64,000 bases of DNA from Minisyncoccus sp041663305 (GCA_041663305.1 JBAYMT010000001.1:124001-188000); one strand, 5' to 3'; counted from the first letter of the stretch, positions 34,468 through 43,529 are shown. The notes: generated by a model from the sequence alone, not told the origin. Made by a program: numbers and translations.

Positions 34468-37400
34468 TTACTGAGGTAGGTTGTTTTGATTTTCAATTGG
34501 CGTGTCGGTTGCAGGAATATCTTCTGTCGCTGAAATATCTTCGATTATTGGAATGTTTTCTGTTGCTGAAACATCTTCTATTATTGGAATGTTTGTTGGA
34601 TTATCGGGTGAAGTGTCTGAATCAGGCTCAGGATTGTTTGGCGTGGTTGATGGTTGAGGACTTGCATTTAAGTTTTTTAAAATATTATCAAGTTCTTCTT
34701 TTCTGATACAGGTTTCGTTTTCAAGGGTTCCAATACAAACCTCTTTTTGGTGGGAACGGTTAGTAAAAATTTCATCAAAATATCCCCTAACTGCTATTAT
34801 TTTGGCCGCAACAAATTCGGTTGTATAGTCCTTCCCCTTGATGACAGTTTGCTTAAAATAATCTAACGCTTCTATCGGTTTTTCTATAACAATATTTGCA
34901 ATAAAGTCAGTAAATGAAATCAATGAATCATTGATTTGAAATTGCTGTTTTACCGAATTTGTATCTAGAGCATTGCTTGCATTTTCAGTAGAAATAGAGT
35001 TTATTTCAATGCCTTGATCCTCGAAAGAATCATCTTGCCAGGTTCGGAAATAATCAACTTCAAAGGTGGCAGCAGTCTTTGAATTATGGATGTACATCAT
35101 TCCAACTGCAAGCGCCGTTGAAGGGTTTGCACCTGTCACAGTTCCACAGTTTTGAAACTCTACACCGTTTGAAGCGTCTGTGTCTATAAAAAATCTCACC
35201 GCAGTGCTAGACTCAACAATTATTCTGCCAACGGCAAATTGAGAAGTTGAAATTGATCCAGGACATGTAACTGTGCCAACATTTGCACCACTACTTCTAA
35301 CAACGCCCACCCAGCTTGTGCCATTTTCGTTTGAGAAATAAATACCATTTGTAGGAGAAGCGTCGCTGGCTGTTGCTACTGCGGTAGTGCTTGTAAAAAA
35401 GCCTATACGATAATCCTCGGTATCGTTGGTGCTACTCGGCTTCATTTTAACCTGCAAGACTGGGAGATTTGCTTTGAGATAAATAGCATTATAATTTGCT
35501 ACTGTTCTACCCATTCCTACTACAGAGCCAACGGTGCTAGTTGTTCCAAAAGATAATTTCATAATACCTCCCGTACTACTAAGCGGTGTGCTGTATGTTG
35601 CCGTTGTGCTACTGGTATCAAAAGTCCATCCTTGATAATCTCCAATTGTTCCGGCTTGATCGGCTGTGGCCGCAGTAGTGTTTCTGGGATTGTTAAATTC
35701 TTCAGACATAACCGAGGTATTATTAATAAAAGCTCCAGAGGAAATTATGCCTCCAAAATTTTGTCCCACGTGGTTCACTGTAAGATCGGTAGTGTTATTT
35801 GGTCCTGTGATTTTAAAAATATCTTGATCAGAAGAAGTGGCGGTGGTAGTTATATGCATTAAAGCAGAGGGATTATTCATTCCAATACCCACGCGATTAT
35901 TTACTGTGTCAATATAAAGCGTGTTTGAATCAAGGTTGATACTTCCTGTTGTTGCGTCACCGGCGTTAATTGCTAAAAGTGTGCCAGAAGTTGTATTGCC
36001 TAAGGTGATTGTTTTTGCATTTGCATTGGTACCAATATTGATTGCTCCTGTTGTTCCCGAATCAAGTATAAGCGCATTGGATGTGTTCGAATTAATTGCA
36101 AGTTCGCCCAATGAATCAATGGTTGAATTGGCAGCAAGAGTTAGGGCTGCATCTGGCGAGGAAGTACCAATGCCCAATCTATTGCTTGTATTATCCCAGT
36201 ATAATTTGTTGTTTGATTGAGACACTACGCCACTTGAGCCTGCAAAAATAATAGAGCCTTGAGTCATATCTGCGAGTGACAATGTTTTTCCATTTGCGAT
36301 ATTAGTATTTCCATTAAGTGATATTGCTCCGCTTCCAGTTACAAATGCTCCCGTTCCTGATATGGCAAAATTTCCTGAGGATTGGTTGTAGTCAGTAATT
36401 CCCGAAAGCGATCCCGAATTTATAACCAAGCCGTTGATTGTGTTGCTTGAAGTGGGGGCTGCAATGGCGCTGCCAAATGTTTGTGCTCCAGTCCAGGTGT
36501 TTGCGTTAGATAAATTAATTTTTAATCCACCACTAGATAGAACTAATGTACTCCCGTCAAGTTGGATTCCAAGTGTTGCTCCTTCTGTGCCAGTTAAAGC
36601 CAATCCTCCATTTGATGTTGCGCCAGCTACATAGTTTCCATTTGTATCGTTGCCAAGAGTAACAGCATTGGAGTTGATAGTTAAAACTCCAGAGTTACTG
36701 ATGGTGGCATCGCCAGACAAAGTAACTCCAGTTGCAATATTGGAAACGTTTCCTATAAAAACAAGACCATTATTCAATGCTGTTCCTAGTTTTTCACTAT
36801 CTAATTCACTGATAACATCTTGAACATTGGTGGCAGAAATATTGCCATTGGGAATATTATCAATTTGAGCGGCATTATAATCATGAGCATTTGCGGTTAT
36901 CGTCCCTATTCGTCCAAAAACGCTATCAACTGCATTTGAGGTGTTAATTTTTTCCCATCTTGTTCCGTTGTGTACAACCCAATCTCCAACCGTAAAATTA
37001 ATTATTCCGCTGCCGAGGTTTTGAGAACCAGCATTTGACACAACATAATATTTGCCTTGTGATCCATTGCCGTCAGTTAAAGACGGTGAATTAGCGCTAG
37101 CGTCCCAAGCCCCCTGACGTACCAAGGCACCGGTAATACCAGAAAGAAAATCTGTGCGACTAATCTGTTTTGTTGTTTTGGTACTAGAGTTATATATGGG
37201 AATAGTATCACTATTGTCTATAGTTGATTCCATTGTTAATCCCGAAATATTTAATGAAAATTCATTTGAAGAAAGTGATAACCCAGTTCCCGCCGTATAA
37301 ATATTATTATTGTCCGTGTCGCATGCCCAGTTTGAACCATTCCATTTTATGATTTCGTTATTTGCACAGCTATTTTGCGCTATATTTCCAAAAGTGATGG

Positions 37401-37977
37401 CTCCGTTTGCAATTTTTGCTGTTGTTATTGCACCATTTTCGATTTCTGAAGTGTTAATGTTTGTTCCTAGAGTTGAAGAAAGAGTTCCATTAGAAAAGAC
37501 TAAACCTTCGCCCGTAAGATTGTTATAGGTATTACTGCCGAGTTTAAACCCATTATTAAAAAATTGTATTCCGCTCCAGGTATTTGCGTTTGAAAAATCA
37601 AGCGCAAAAGTGGAGTTTGTAAGTAATAAGCCGCTCCCAGCCGAGTATTCGGCTTTCTCGGACTCGTCATCCCAAGTTGGTACTCCACCAGATAATCTTA
37701 ATATCTGGCCATTAGTTCCTACTGGTAAGGACACCCAATCACTAGAGAGGGCAAATAAAAGTTCACCATCAGTTAAAGGATTTTTTATGTATATAGGAGT
37801 CTTTACTCCACAACCAACGTCCGTGGGCGCACAAGCTGGAGTTAATGTTTCCCCTGGGTCGTACATCATACTTTTGGCATAAACTGGTATTGATAAAACA
37901 AATGCAAAAACTATAGTCACCCTTAATACTTGTCTTGCTAGATATACTTTTTTGTACAATTTTTTGTAAAGTTTCAT
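34468..37977 (-). CDS. Large secreted fibre-like protein, paralogue of the 2493-aa protein
   Basis: 1169 aa. A signal peptide (about 1-34, ending PVYAKS) precedes MYDPGETLTPACAPTDVGCG, matching the start of the giant protein at 21879. Repeats of the same type follow (LTGTEGATLGI, NANTWTGAQTF, LILDSGTTGAINIG). A lectin-like, beta-rich segment lies at about 780-1000, then a short Cys-containing region and a Pro/Asp/Thr-rich tail with repeats of IPIIEDVSATE. There is no S74 chaperone domain. It has its own terminator and is probably monocistronic. Confidence 0.8.
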   Translation of the reverse strand: MKLYKKLYKKVYLARQVLRVTIVFAFVLSIPVYAKSMMYDPGETLTPACAPTDVGCGVKTPIYIKNPLTDGELLFALSSDWVSLPVGTNGQILRLSGGVPTWDDESEKAEYSAGSGLLLTNSTFALDFSNANTWSGIQFFNNGFKLGSNTYNNLTGEGLVFSNGTLSSTLGTNINTSEIENGAITTAKIANGAITFGNIAQNSCANNEIIKWNGSNWACDTDNNNIYTAGTGLSLSSNEFSLNISGLTMESTIDNSDTIPIYNSSTKTTKQISRTDFLSGITGALVRQGAWDASANSPSLTDGNGSQGKYYVVSNAGSQNLGSGIINFTVGDWVVHNGTRWEKINTSNAVDSVFGRIGTITANAHDYNAAQIDNIPNGNISATNVQDVISELDSEKLGTALNNGLVFIGNVSNIATGVTLSGDATISNSGVLTINSNAVTLGNDTNGNYVAGATSNGGLALTGTEGATLGIQLDGSTLVLSSGGLKINLSNANTWTGAQTFGSAIAAPTSSNTINGLVINSGSLSGITDYNQSSGNFAISGTGAFVTGSGAISLNGNTNIANGKTLSLADMTQGSIIFAGSSGVVSQSNNKLYWDNTSNRLGIGTSSPDAALTLAANSTIDSLGELAINSNTSNALILDSGTTGAINIGTNANAKTITLGNTTSGTLLAINAGDATTGSINLDSNTLYIDTVNNRVGIGMNNPSALMHITTTATSSDQDIFKITGPNNTTDLTVNHVGQNFGGIISSGAFINNTSVMSEEFNNPRNTTAATADQAGTIGDYQGWTFDTSSTTATYSTPLSSTGGIMKLSFGTTSTVGSVVGMGRTVANYNAIYLKANLPVLQVKMKPSSTNDTEDYRIGFFTSTTAVATASDASPTNGIYFSNENGTSWVGVVRSSGANVGTVTCPGSISTSQFAVGRIIVESSTAVRFFIDTDASNGVEFQNCGTVTGANPSTALAVGMMYIHNSKTAATFEVDYFRTWQDDSFEDQGIEINSISTENASNALDTNSVKQQFQINDSLISFTDFIANIVIEKPIEALDYFKQTVIKGKDYTTEFVAAKIIAVRGYFDEIFTNRSHQKEVCIGTLENETCIRKEELDNILKNLNASPQPSTTPNNPEPDSDTSPDNPTNIPIIEDVSATENIPIIEDISATEDIPATDTPIENQNNLPQ

Positions 37978-38225
37978 TTAAATTTCGAGTGGAGATAGTA
38001 TCTCTCTTATTTTTTCAAATTATGTAATTTAATAAAATGGTTTTTTAAAATTGCACGACAAAAAAACATCTCCATTTTTATTTTTAGAGTTTTTTAGAGA
38101 AAGTTTTTTGGTTGCAATTTATTATACTAGAGTTTTTTATTTTTTAAAAGTCTTTTAAAATTAGTTTGAAAGCTGTGCGTTGAATTAGTATTTAAATCTT
38201 TTTTCTTTATTATTTTATTAAAAAT

Positions 38226-38254
38226 AAAACCACCCTTTGGGGTGGGTTTTTTGA
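38226..38254 (-). terminator. Terminator of the SRPBCC gene
   Basis: CCACCCTTTGGGGTGG hairpin flanked by A and T tracts on both sides, so it could work in either direction. The spacer 37978-38225 otherwise shows AT-rich DNA, a GAGATA/TATCTC hairpin near 37990, and a TATAAT-like box at 38122-38127 (minus) that may start the surface-protein transcript. Confidence 0.8.
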
Positions 38255-38266
38255 GAATCGAAATCA

Positions 38267-38716
38267 TTACTTTTCAACTATTCTTCTTAATTCGTCTATA
38301 ACTGCTTTTTCCCAGTACTTCATTGAGTACCAACGAATAAGTGGCAGAGCGACCACGCGTAGCCATGCCTTATGAATTGAAACTTGATAAGTATAGTTAA
38401 TTAAGGTTCCTTCTGGATGTTCAGAAAGCAACAATTCTTCGTGACCGGAAGTTCCAAACTTAGGATTTTCGTTATCCGAAGTAAATCCTTTTCCAGGGAG
38501 GATCTGGGTTTTCATTTTTACAGGAAAATTTTGGCCGAACGATTTGACGTTTGCGCTCATTTCAAAATTATTCCCCTCTTGCCCTATGACTTTTATAGAT
38601 TCTGCAACTTTCGGAAAATACTTGGGCCATTTTTCAAAGTCGGTTATTACGCTAAACACCTCCGCTATAGGAGCTTTGATGAGCCATTTAGCATGAAGCG
38701 TGAGATCTTCTTTCAT
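38267..38716 (-). CDS. SRPBCC (START/polyketide-cyclase-like) family protein
   Basis: About 149 aa. LTLHAKWLIKAPIAEVFSVITDFEKWPKYFP is a typical SRPBCC start (I quote overlapping parts: HAKWLIKAPIAEVFSV, ITDFEKWPKYFPKV). The fold binds hydrophobic ligands in a deep cavity, and the C-terminal helix is present. No catalytic motif is evident, so the ligand is unknown. The ATG at 38734 is an alternative start, but it lies in TATGATAAAAT, which looks like a -10 region. Confidence 0.75.
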   Translation of the reverse strand: MKEDLTLHAKWLIKAPIAEVFSVITDFEKWPKYFPKVAESIKVIGQEGNNFEMSANVKSFGQNFPVKMKTQILPGKGFTSDNENPKFGTSGHEELLLSEHPEGTLINYTYQVSIHKAWLRVVALPLIRWYSMKYWEKAVIDELRRIVEK

Positions 38717-38734
38717 ATGCCTAGATTTTATCAT

Positions 38735-38910
38735 ATTTTTTTGAATAAGCTAATTTAATATTAGTAATTAGTAACTCGTAACTAGTAATTGGTACTTTGT
38801 AGCTTGCCTTTCGGCAAAACTTAAAAACATTTTAGGAGATTCCCCTCTTCAGGGGAACGACAAAACTTTTGTCTGCCTGAGACAAAAGTCTTCGAATCTT
38901 TCGAGTTTAT
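38735..38910. repeat. Intergenic repeats left of the island
   Basis: Contains a TAATTAG-type repeat (about 38757-38805) and two palindromes: CCCCTCTTCAGGGG near 38841-38854 and ACTTTTGTCT/AGACAAAAGT at 38865-38889. No gene is seen. Confidence 0.6.
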
Positions 38911-38927
38911 GGAGAGGGAGGGATTCG
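38911..38927. repeat. Left 17-bp direct repeat of the tRNA-Ser(GCT) 3' end (candidate att site)
   Basis: GGAGAGGGAGGGATTCG is identical to 43534-43550 inside tRNA-Ser(GCT). In tRNA terms it runs from the T-loop to the acceptor end. The two copies bound a 4.6-kb segment with defence-type genes. Confidence 0.75.
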
Positions 38928-39001
38928 CCTCCAAATACATTTTTGCTAAAATTTTTTGGAGGCCTGGCTCGGGCTCAGTCAGCCCTGTGCCTTCGAATCC
39001 C
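38920..39001. repeat. tRNA-associated two-hairpin cassette, Ser(GCT) copy
   Basis: Bracketed by GGGATTCG (38920-38927) and CGAATCCC (38994-39001). Hairpin I: outer stem CCTCCAAA/TTTGGAGG, inner ATTTT-TGCT-AAAAT (38928-38962). Hairpin II: GGC, TC, GGGCT-CAGTC-AGCCC, TGT, GCC (38966-38991). It continues into a tRNA-3'-end-like stretch and then a terminator hairpin at 39017-39047. Confidence 0.85.
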
Positions 39002-39016
39002 GACCGTTCCAACAAC

Positions 39017-39047
39017 AAAAGAAGATGCTATAATAGCATCTTCTTTT
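39017..39047. terminator. Strong hairpin terminator at the island's left end
   Basis: AAAAGAAGATGCTA pairs with TAGCATCTTCTTTT around a 3-nt loop. It is symmetric, so it can terminate in either direction. It directly follows a tRNA-3'-end-like sequence (CGAATCCCGACCGTTCC). Confidence 0.75.
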
Positions 39048-39233
39048 ATTGGCGGTGGCGATGTCCGCAAGTTAGAACCGAAAAAGTGGCTTAACTTCAC
39101 GGATATTGATAAAAGTATACAGGAATTACGGGTTATCTTCAAAGTCCATCCTGAATGGTTTGAGACACCTAATCCAAAGTCAGTTAAGGGTAAAAACGAG
39201 GTGGATTATTCCTTGGTTGATACGTTCTCTTGA
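39048..39233 (+). pseudogene. Possible gene remnant in the island
   Basis: A 62-codon open stretch (IGGGDVRKLEPKKWLNFTDI ... ends YSLVDTFS) with protein-like composition but no in-frame start of its own. It follows the terminator hairpin immediately and its end overlaps the convergent AbiV-like gene by 28 bp. It may be the C-terminal remnant of a gene cut by insertion, or a chance frame. I do not recognise the sequence. Confidence 0.3.
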
Positions 39234-40774
39234 TCCTCTTTCAAATTCTCGAAGTATTCTTTGGCTTTGAGTTGCATGTAATAGTCACAATAGATCTTCA
39301 TGGCGATCACCTCCGTAAGAGTTATCGGGTGATGCTTCTCGTGTTTAACATCGGCTTCGAGTACCATGCCCAGATTAAGTGTTTTATCGATATCCTTCAT
39401 CTCTTTGATCTTCTCAAGTTGTTTCTTCGCGACTTCCTTGAAATCACTCGTGCCGTCCCAGTCGCCAAATGCCCGAGTAGCGGCCTTTAGAGCTTTGTAA
39501 AAACTCTCGAATGCATTGGCTTCAAGCGGCAAGTGTATGTCGACCTTGCTGAAACATGTAAGCCCCATTGCGTACTCCTTCAGAAACTCCTCAAGTTTCT
39601 TAGACTCTCGCATAAAAAGAGCGACTAAGTGGTAAACATTCCTCACTGCATTTTGGTCGAGTACGAGCTTCGCCTCGTCAAAACCAACATGCAATCTTTT
39701 ATGGGGTGCAACGCGGAGTTTTATCGAACCGTTTGGGTCTGCTTCAAGATCTACAATGTCCTCATAGTATGTCCAGATGTCTTTTTGTACGTTCCACCAA
39801 AAAACACCCAAGGTACCGACGTTGAACGCCAGTACAACCGTTTTCGCCATGAACAATCCGTGTTCCCAGACGTAGTTCGTATGGAGACCTTTTGGTAAGG
39901 TAAAGTCAATGAGCATCTCGCCTTTTGTTAGTTTGGTTGCATCCTTGCGGTCGGATTTGTATATTTTGATGCCATTCACTCCCTTGTTCCAATCAACGAA
40001 AGCGTTGTTTCGGATTGAATGAGAGGGGGTTTGTATCCTGATTCTCATCCGGTATTTCGGCGCAAATGCTTCTTCGCCCTCCGGCTTCTTACGCCGCAAT
40101 TCCTTCTCAGCATACTCACGCATTTCAGTCTCGTTTTTACTATAGAGCTCGCGTAGCCACTTGATCCACTCCTTCCCATTCGCAACTTCCGCAAGTTTCT
40201 TCAGAGATGCTGAGCTGAAGATTTGCTTTCGATACTCAACGTCTTCCACAACTGAAAAAAACCATGTGATTTCTTCGACATCACCTTTTTCAAACTCAGT
40301 TAGCTCGCTAGCCTTCTCGACCTCGAGACGTGCACGAGCAAGCTCTACGAGGGTCTTTGCCTCTCCATCCCTTACACGCCCATCAAATGCCAAAGGATTT
40401 TTGGGGTCAGTATAAAGGGTCTCGAGCCGTCTCTCGTGCAATGTTGTCGCGAGAAAGCGATTCTGCTCAATACTCTCTTTTGTGAACTTAGTGTTGCGTA
40501 GCATGCTTCCGCCCCAAAATGCCCAAAAGAGTTTCCTTATGTGCTCATCAGTTGGGAGTTCTTCTTTCCCCGTATGTGCAGTATGAGACATAAAATTAAT
40601 TGTGCTCAAAATGGAGACCCCGACTTCCTCCAGAGCAAGGAGTGCTAGGTGAAAACAGATAGGATCAACTCCTTTGCCCAGCTCTCGCTCCGCTGTAGCC
40701 AAAAGAGCCTCCGCACTTGCCAGGCATGTTTCTCTTACTTTTTTGAGATGTTCATGACGTTCTTCAGGGGTCAT
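39206..40774 (-). CDS. AbiV/HEPN-like putative abortive-infection protein
   Basis: 522 aa. The N-terminal ~70 residues (CLASAEALLATAERELGKG, then FHLALLALEEVGVSIL) match the pattern of the HEPN_AbiV domain, an antiphage abortive-infection family. The remainder is long, beta-rich with helical ends, and unrecognised, so the protein may be a larger defence effector. Base composition and codon use are visibly more GC-rich than the neighbouring host genes, a sign of transfer. It is transcribed divergently from lexA through overlapping promoters and sits in an island with a restriction-modification pair. Confidence 0.6.
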   Translation of the reverse strand: MTPEERHEHLKKVRETCLASAEALLATAERELGKGVDPICFHLALLALEEVGVSILSTINFMSHTAHTGKEELPTDEHIRKLFWAFWGGSMLRNTKFTKESIEQNRFLATTLHERRLETLYTDPKNPLAFDGRVRDGEAKTLVELARARLEVEKASELTEFEKGDVEEITWFFSVVEDVEYRKQIFSSASLKKLAEVANGKEWIKWLRELYSKNETEMREYAEKELRRKKPEGEEAFAPKYRMRIRIQTPSHSIRNNAFVDWNKGVNGIKIYKSDRKDATKLTKGEMLIDFTLPKGLHTNYVWEHGLFMAKTVVLAFNVGTLGVFWWNVQKDIWTYYEDIVDLEADPNGSIKLRVAPHKRLHVGFDEAKLVLDQNAVRNVYHLVALFMRESKKLEEFLKEYAMGLTCFSKVDIHLPLEANAFESFYKALKAATRAFGDWDGTSDFKEVAKKQLEKIKEMKDIDKTLNLGMVLEADVKHEKHHPITLTEVIAMKIYCDYYMQLKAKEYFENLKEDQENVSTKE

Positions 40775-40818
40775 AGAAATTTCTTAAATAGCATGTCTTT
40801 AGGTGTGGATAAATCGAC

Positions 40819-40847
40819 TTGATTAGGTTTATATAAGGTATTATACT
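40819..40847 (+). promoter_or_regulatory. Promoter of the LexA-type gene (near-leaderless)
   Basis: TTGATT (40819-40824), 17-bp spacer, TATACT (40842-40847). The ATG at 40854 is 6 bp past the -10 box, so the message would start at or next to the start codon. Confidence 0.7.
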
Positions 40848-40850
40848 TTA
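40834..40850. promoter_or_regulatory. 17-bp palindrome over the divergent lexA/AbiV -10 boxes (candidate operator)
   Basis: TAAGGTATTATACTTTA is palindromic at 7 of 8 paired positions. It covers both -10 boxes: plus TATACT (40842-40847) and minus TATAAT (40840-40845). A repressor bound here would shut both genes. The LexA-type protein encoded next to it is the obvious candidate. Confidence 0.6.
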
Positions 40851-40869
40851 GGTATGGAAAAGAAGTCAA
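40840..40869 (-). promoter_or_regulatory. Promoter of the AbiV-like gene
   Basis: Minus-strand TTGACT (40864-40869), 18-bp spacer, TATAAT (40840-40845). The -35 box lies inside the lexA coding region. Confidence 0.65.
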
Positions 40870-41480
40870 GCATAGGGATAGGCAGGCCATCCAAACGGCA
40901 GGCCGAAATCCTACAATTCGTCACTGAATTCAGAAAAAAGAAAGGATATGCCCCCTCCCTAGCGGAAATAGCGGATAATTTTGATGTGTCTGTTCCCACT
41001 GTTCACCAACATGTTTCCTATCTCAAAAGAAAACACCTACTCACAACAGAGAGAGGCAAAAGGCGGTCTATTCAAGCAATGAGTATTAATAAAAGCGGTG
41101 TGATAGAAATACCGCTTATGGGTCTGATTGCCGCGGGTGGACCGATTGAGGCAATTCGAGATCCCCGGCCAATAGAGGTGCCACGCAATATGGTTTCTGC
41201 TGGTGCAAATTTCTATGCTCTGAAAGTTGCTGGTACTAGCATGATTGAGGATGGCATTTTTGATGGAGATATTGTTATCGTAAGAGATCAGCAAACAGTA
41301 GATGATGGAGAAAAAGCCGTTGCGTATTTGCCCGACAGGGATACCGTGACTTTGAAAAGAATCTATCGCGATAAAAACCGAATCAAACTAGTTCCTGCGA
41401 ACAAAAGTATGAAGCCCTTTTACGAAACAAATGTCGAAATACAAGGAAAGGTTGTCGGGGTACTTAGAAAAGAAAACTAA
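40854..41480 (+). CDS. lexA: LexA-type repressor with self-cleavage domain
   Basis: 208 aa. An N-terminal winged-helix DNA-binding domain (RQAEILQFVTEF ... PSLAEIADNFDVSVPTVHQH) precedes an S24 latent-protease domain. The cleavage site is Ala-Gly in GLIAAGGPIEA, the nucleophile Ser is in VAGTSMIEDG and the Lys is in TVTLKRIY, so RecA-stimulated self-cleavage should work. It lies 25 bp upstream of the methyltransferase gene on the same strand and diverges from the AbiV-like gene. Within the island it may act as a damage-responsive switch or R-M controller rather than as the host SOS regulator. Confidence 0.88.
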   Translation: MEKKSSIGIGRPSKRQAEILQFVTEFRKKKGYAPSLAEIADNFDVSVPTVHQHVSYLKRKHLLTTERGKRRSIQAMSINKSGVIEIPLMGLIAAGGPIEAIRDPRPIEVPRNMVSAGANFYALKVAGTSMIEDGIFDGDIVIVRDQQTVDDGEKAVAYLPDRDTVTLKRIYRDKNRIKLVPANKSMKPFYETNVEIQGKVVGVLRKEN

Positions 41481-41505
41481 AAATGCTAAAATAAACTAAG
41501 GATTT

Positions 41506-42651
41506 ATGAAGAAAAAAGAAATTAAATTTAAATTAGCAGAATTATTCTCCGGACCTGGCGGACTTGCTCTTGGTGCAATCCGATCTTTTGCTGAAAATAA
41601 AGATACTATTTATGGTATTGAGCCGGTTTGGGCAAATGATTACGATGCGGATACTTGTAAAACATACGCTCGCAATATCCATAATGGAAACGAAGATGGT
41701 GTTGTCTGCGCAGATGTTAGAGAAATCGATTTTACAAAAGTACCAAAATTTGATGTCCTTGCCTTTGGTTTTCCTTGCAATGATTTTAGTGTTGTGGGTG
41801 AACAGAAAGGTTTTGATGGAAAATTTGGACCTCTCTATTCACACGGGGTTAGAGCAATAAATACACATAATCCTAAGTGGTTTATTGCGGAAAATGTTAG
41901 TGGTTTACAAAGCGCAAATGGCGGGAATGCTTTTAAGCAAATTTTAAAAGATCTTGGCTCAGCAGGAAAAGGTTATGTTCTTACACCACATTTGTATAAG
42001 TTTGAAGAATACGGAGTGCCACAACAAAGACATCGAATTGTTATCATCGGCATAAGAAAAGATTTAGGGCTACAATTCAAAGTTCCTGCTCCAACTACAA
42101 AATACAATCACGTAAGCGCACGTGAAGCAATAGAAAACCCACGAATATTAGACGATGCTCAAAATCATGAGCCAACAAAGCAATCTGCAGGCGTTGTCGA
42201 GCGACTCAAGCATATCCCAGCTGGAGAAAATGCTTGGTATGAGGGCATACCTCAACATTTAAGACTAAATGTGAAAGGCGCTCGAATGAGTCAAATCTAT
42301 AAACGATTAGATCCCAAAAAACCTTCCTACACCATCACAGGAAGTGGTGGAGGAGGGACACATGTTTATCATTGGTCAGAACATAGAGCACTCACAAACC
42401 GAGAAAGGGCGAGGTTACAATCCTTTCCTGATAATTTTGTATTTGAAGGTTCAAAGGAAAGCGCAAGGAAGCAAATCGGCATGGCTGTGCCTCCAGTTGG
42501 AGCGCAAGCTATAATTTCTGCTGTACTAAAAACTTTTGCTGGAATCCCATATGAATCAGTTGAATCAAAACTCACGAACGGAGAAGCGAATGCTCAAGCT
42601 ATAGCAAGTTTGTTTGAGGATACAAAAATAGGAACTACAGTTGTTTTATAA
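41506..42651 (+). CDS. DNA (cytosine-5) methyltransferase
   Basis: 381 aa. Ordered C5-MTase motifs: I (LAELFSGPGGLALG), IV with the catalytic PC (AFGFPCNDFSVVGEQKGF), VI (ENVSGL), VIII (QQRHRIVIIG), IX (LTNRERARLQSFPDNF) and X (QIGMAVPPVGAQAI). The target-recognition region lies at about residues 195-290, so the target sequence cannot be read. AAGGA sits 6 bp before the ATG. Its 3' end overlaps the convergent endonuclease gene by 17 bp, the usual layout of a type II restriction-modification pair. Confidence 0.95.
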   Translation: MKKKEIKFKLAELFSGPGGLALGAIRSFAENKDTIYGIEPVWANDYDADTCKTYARNIHNGNEDGVVCADVREIDFTKVPKFDVLAFGFPCNDFSVVGEQKGFDGKFGPLYSHGVRAINTHNPKWFIAENVSGLQSANGGNAFKQILKDLGSAGKGYVLTPHLYKFEEYGVPQQRHRIVIIGIRKDLGLQFKVPAPTTKYNHVSAREAIENPRILDDAQNHEPTKQSAGVVERLKHIPAGENAWYEGIPQHLRLNVKGARMSQIYKRLDPKKPSYTITGSGGGGTHVYHWSEHRALTNRERARLQSFPDNFVFEGSKESARKQIGMAVPPVGAQAIISAVLKTFAGIPYESVESKLTNGEANAQAIASLFEDTKIGTTVVL

Positions 42652-43474
42652 GTCTTTCCCAATCTTTCCTTGTCTTCTTTAATCGTCCTGACTCGATAAC
42701 AAATCTAATCCCGTCAAAATCTTGTCCAGGAATTCCACTAACTTCTCTCAAGTCTGAATAGTGGCACCAGCCCGCAACTTCACAGGGTATATTTACAAAA
42801 TCTGGCATTAAGTCTTTATATTTTGAATAGTGAGGCTTGTTTTTAACCGCCTCGTTTACTTCTTCTTTGGTAAGTCTTAGTAAATGATCATCTGGAATAT
42901 CGGGGCGGCAATAGATGTAAATATCTGACCTTCGCTCTTTAATTTTTATCTCGTTTTCTCCTAGCACCAAGAAAGCACTTTTTGGTTTTGAGGACTTTAT
43001 ACCAACACCAATTTTAGGTGTTCTCATTTTGCCATTTTCTGAAATCCCAGCTATATCTTGCAAAACAATATTATCTCGAATATCAAAATCCAATTCGACA
43101 TCCAATCCAAACTCTCTTTTTAGAAATTTTTTAACGGCGACTTCTCCCAGCTGACCTTTTACCCAATTTGTAATCTTTTGCCCGAATTCTCTTTGTCGTC
43201 CAGTTCCAAAATCTGATTGTACATAATTTCTGAAATGTTGTGCGAGTGCAAAATCTAAACAAAGAGCGTAGTCCTCTTTATCTAATTCAACAGTTCTCCA
43301 CGCTAAACCCTCTTTCCATTTAAACAAGACATCTTGATCGAAATAGAAACGCCCTCTGCCACCATTCCTGTCTATGCACGGAAACTCAGCCGCATTTTTG
43401 AAGTAATTATCAAAAGTCTTGTCATCAAGACCCAGATATTCAATGGCTTCTTTTTTGGTGAGTAATTTCTGCAT
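42635..43474 (-). CDS. Probable type II restriction endonuclease
   Basis: 279 aa, no recognised family. The N-terminus (LLTKKEAIEYLGLDDKTFDNY) looks like a MerR/excisionase-type helix-turn-helix. A candidate PD-(D/E)xK core is ELDFDIRDN followed by IGVGIKSSKP at about residues 125-165. The C-terminus is basic. Tail-to-tail overlap of 17 bp with the C5 methyltransferase, and a start near tRNA-Ser, make a restriction enzyme the best reading. Activity and target are unverified. Confidence 0.65.
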   Translation of the reverse strand: MQKLLTKKEAIEYLGLDDKTFDNYFKNAAEFPCIDRNGGRGRFYFDQDVLFKWKEGLAWRTVELDKEDYALCLDFALAQHFRNYVQSDFGTGRQREFGQKITNWVKGQLGEVAVKKFLKREFGLDVELDFDIRDNIVLQDIAGISENGKMRTPKIGVGIKSSKPKSAFLVLGENEIKIKERRSDIYIYCRPDIPDDHLLRLTKEEVNEAVKNKPHYSKYKDLMPDFVNIPCEVAGWCHYSDLREVSGIPGQDFDGIRFVIESGRLKKTRKDWERLIKQL

Positions 43475-43529
43475 AATCTTATTTTATGCCCAAGAACCTT
43501 TATTTTACTTCGGTTCGAACTTGGACATC

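Noticed and set aside
38920..39001. Cassettes as integron attC sites or as tRNA introns
   Set aside because: No GTTRRRY core or integron integrase is seen, and the upstream tRNA halves needed for an intron are missing.
40854..41480. lexA as host SOS regulator
   Set aside because: Not excluded, but its position inside the tRNA-bounded island and its overlapping promoter with the AbiV-like gene favour an island-specific role.
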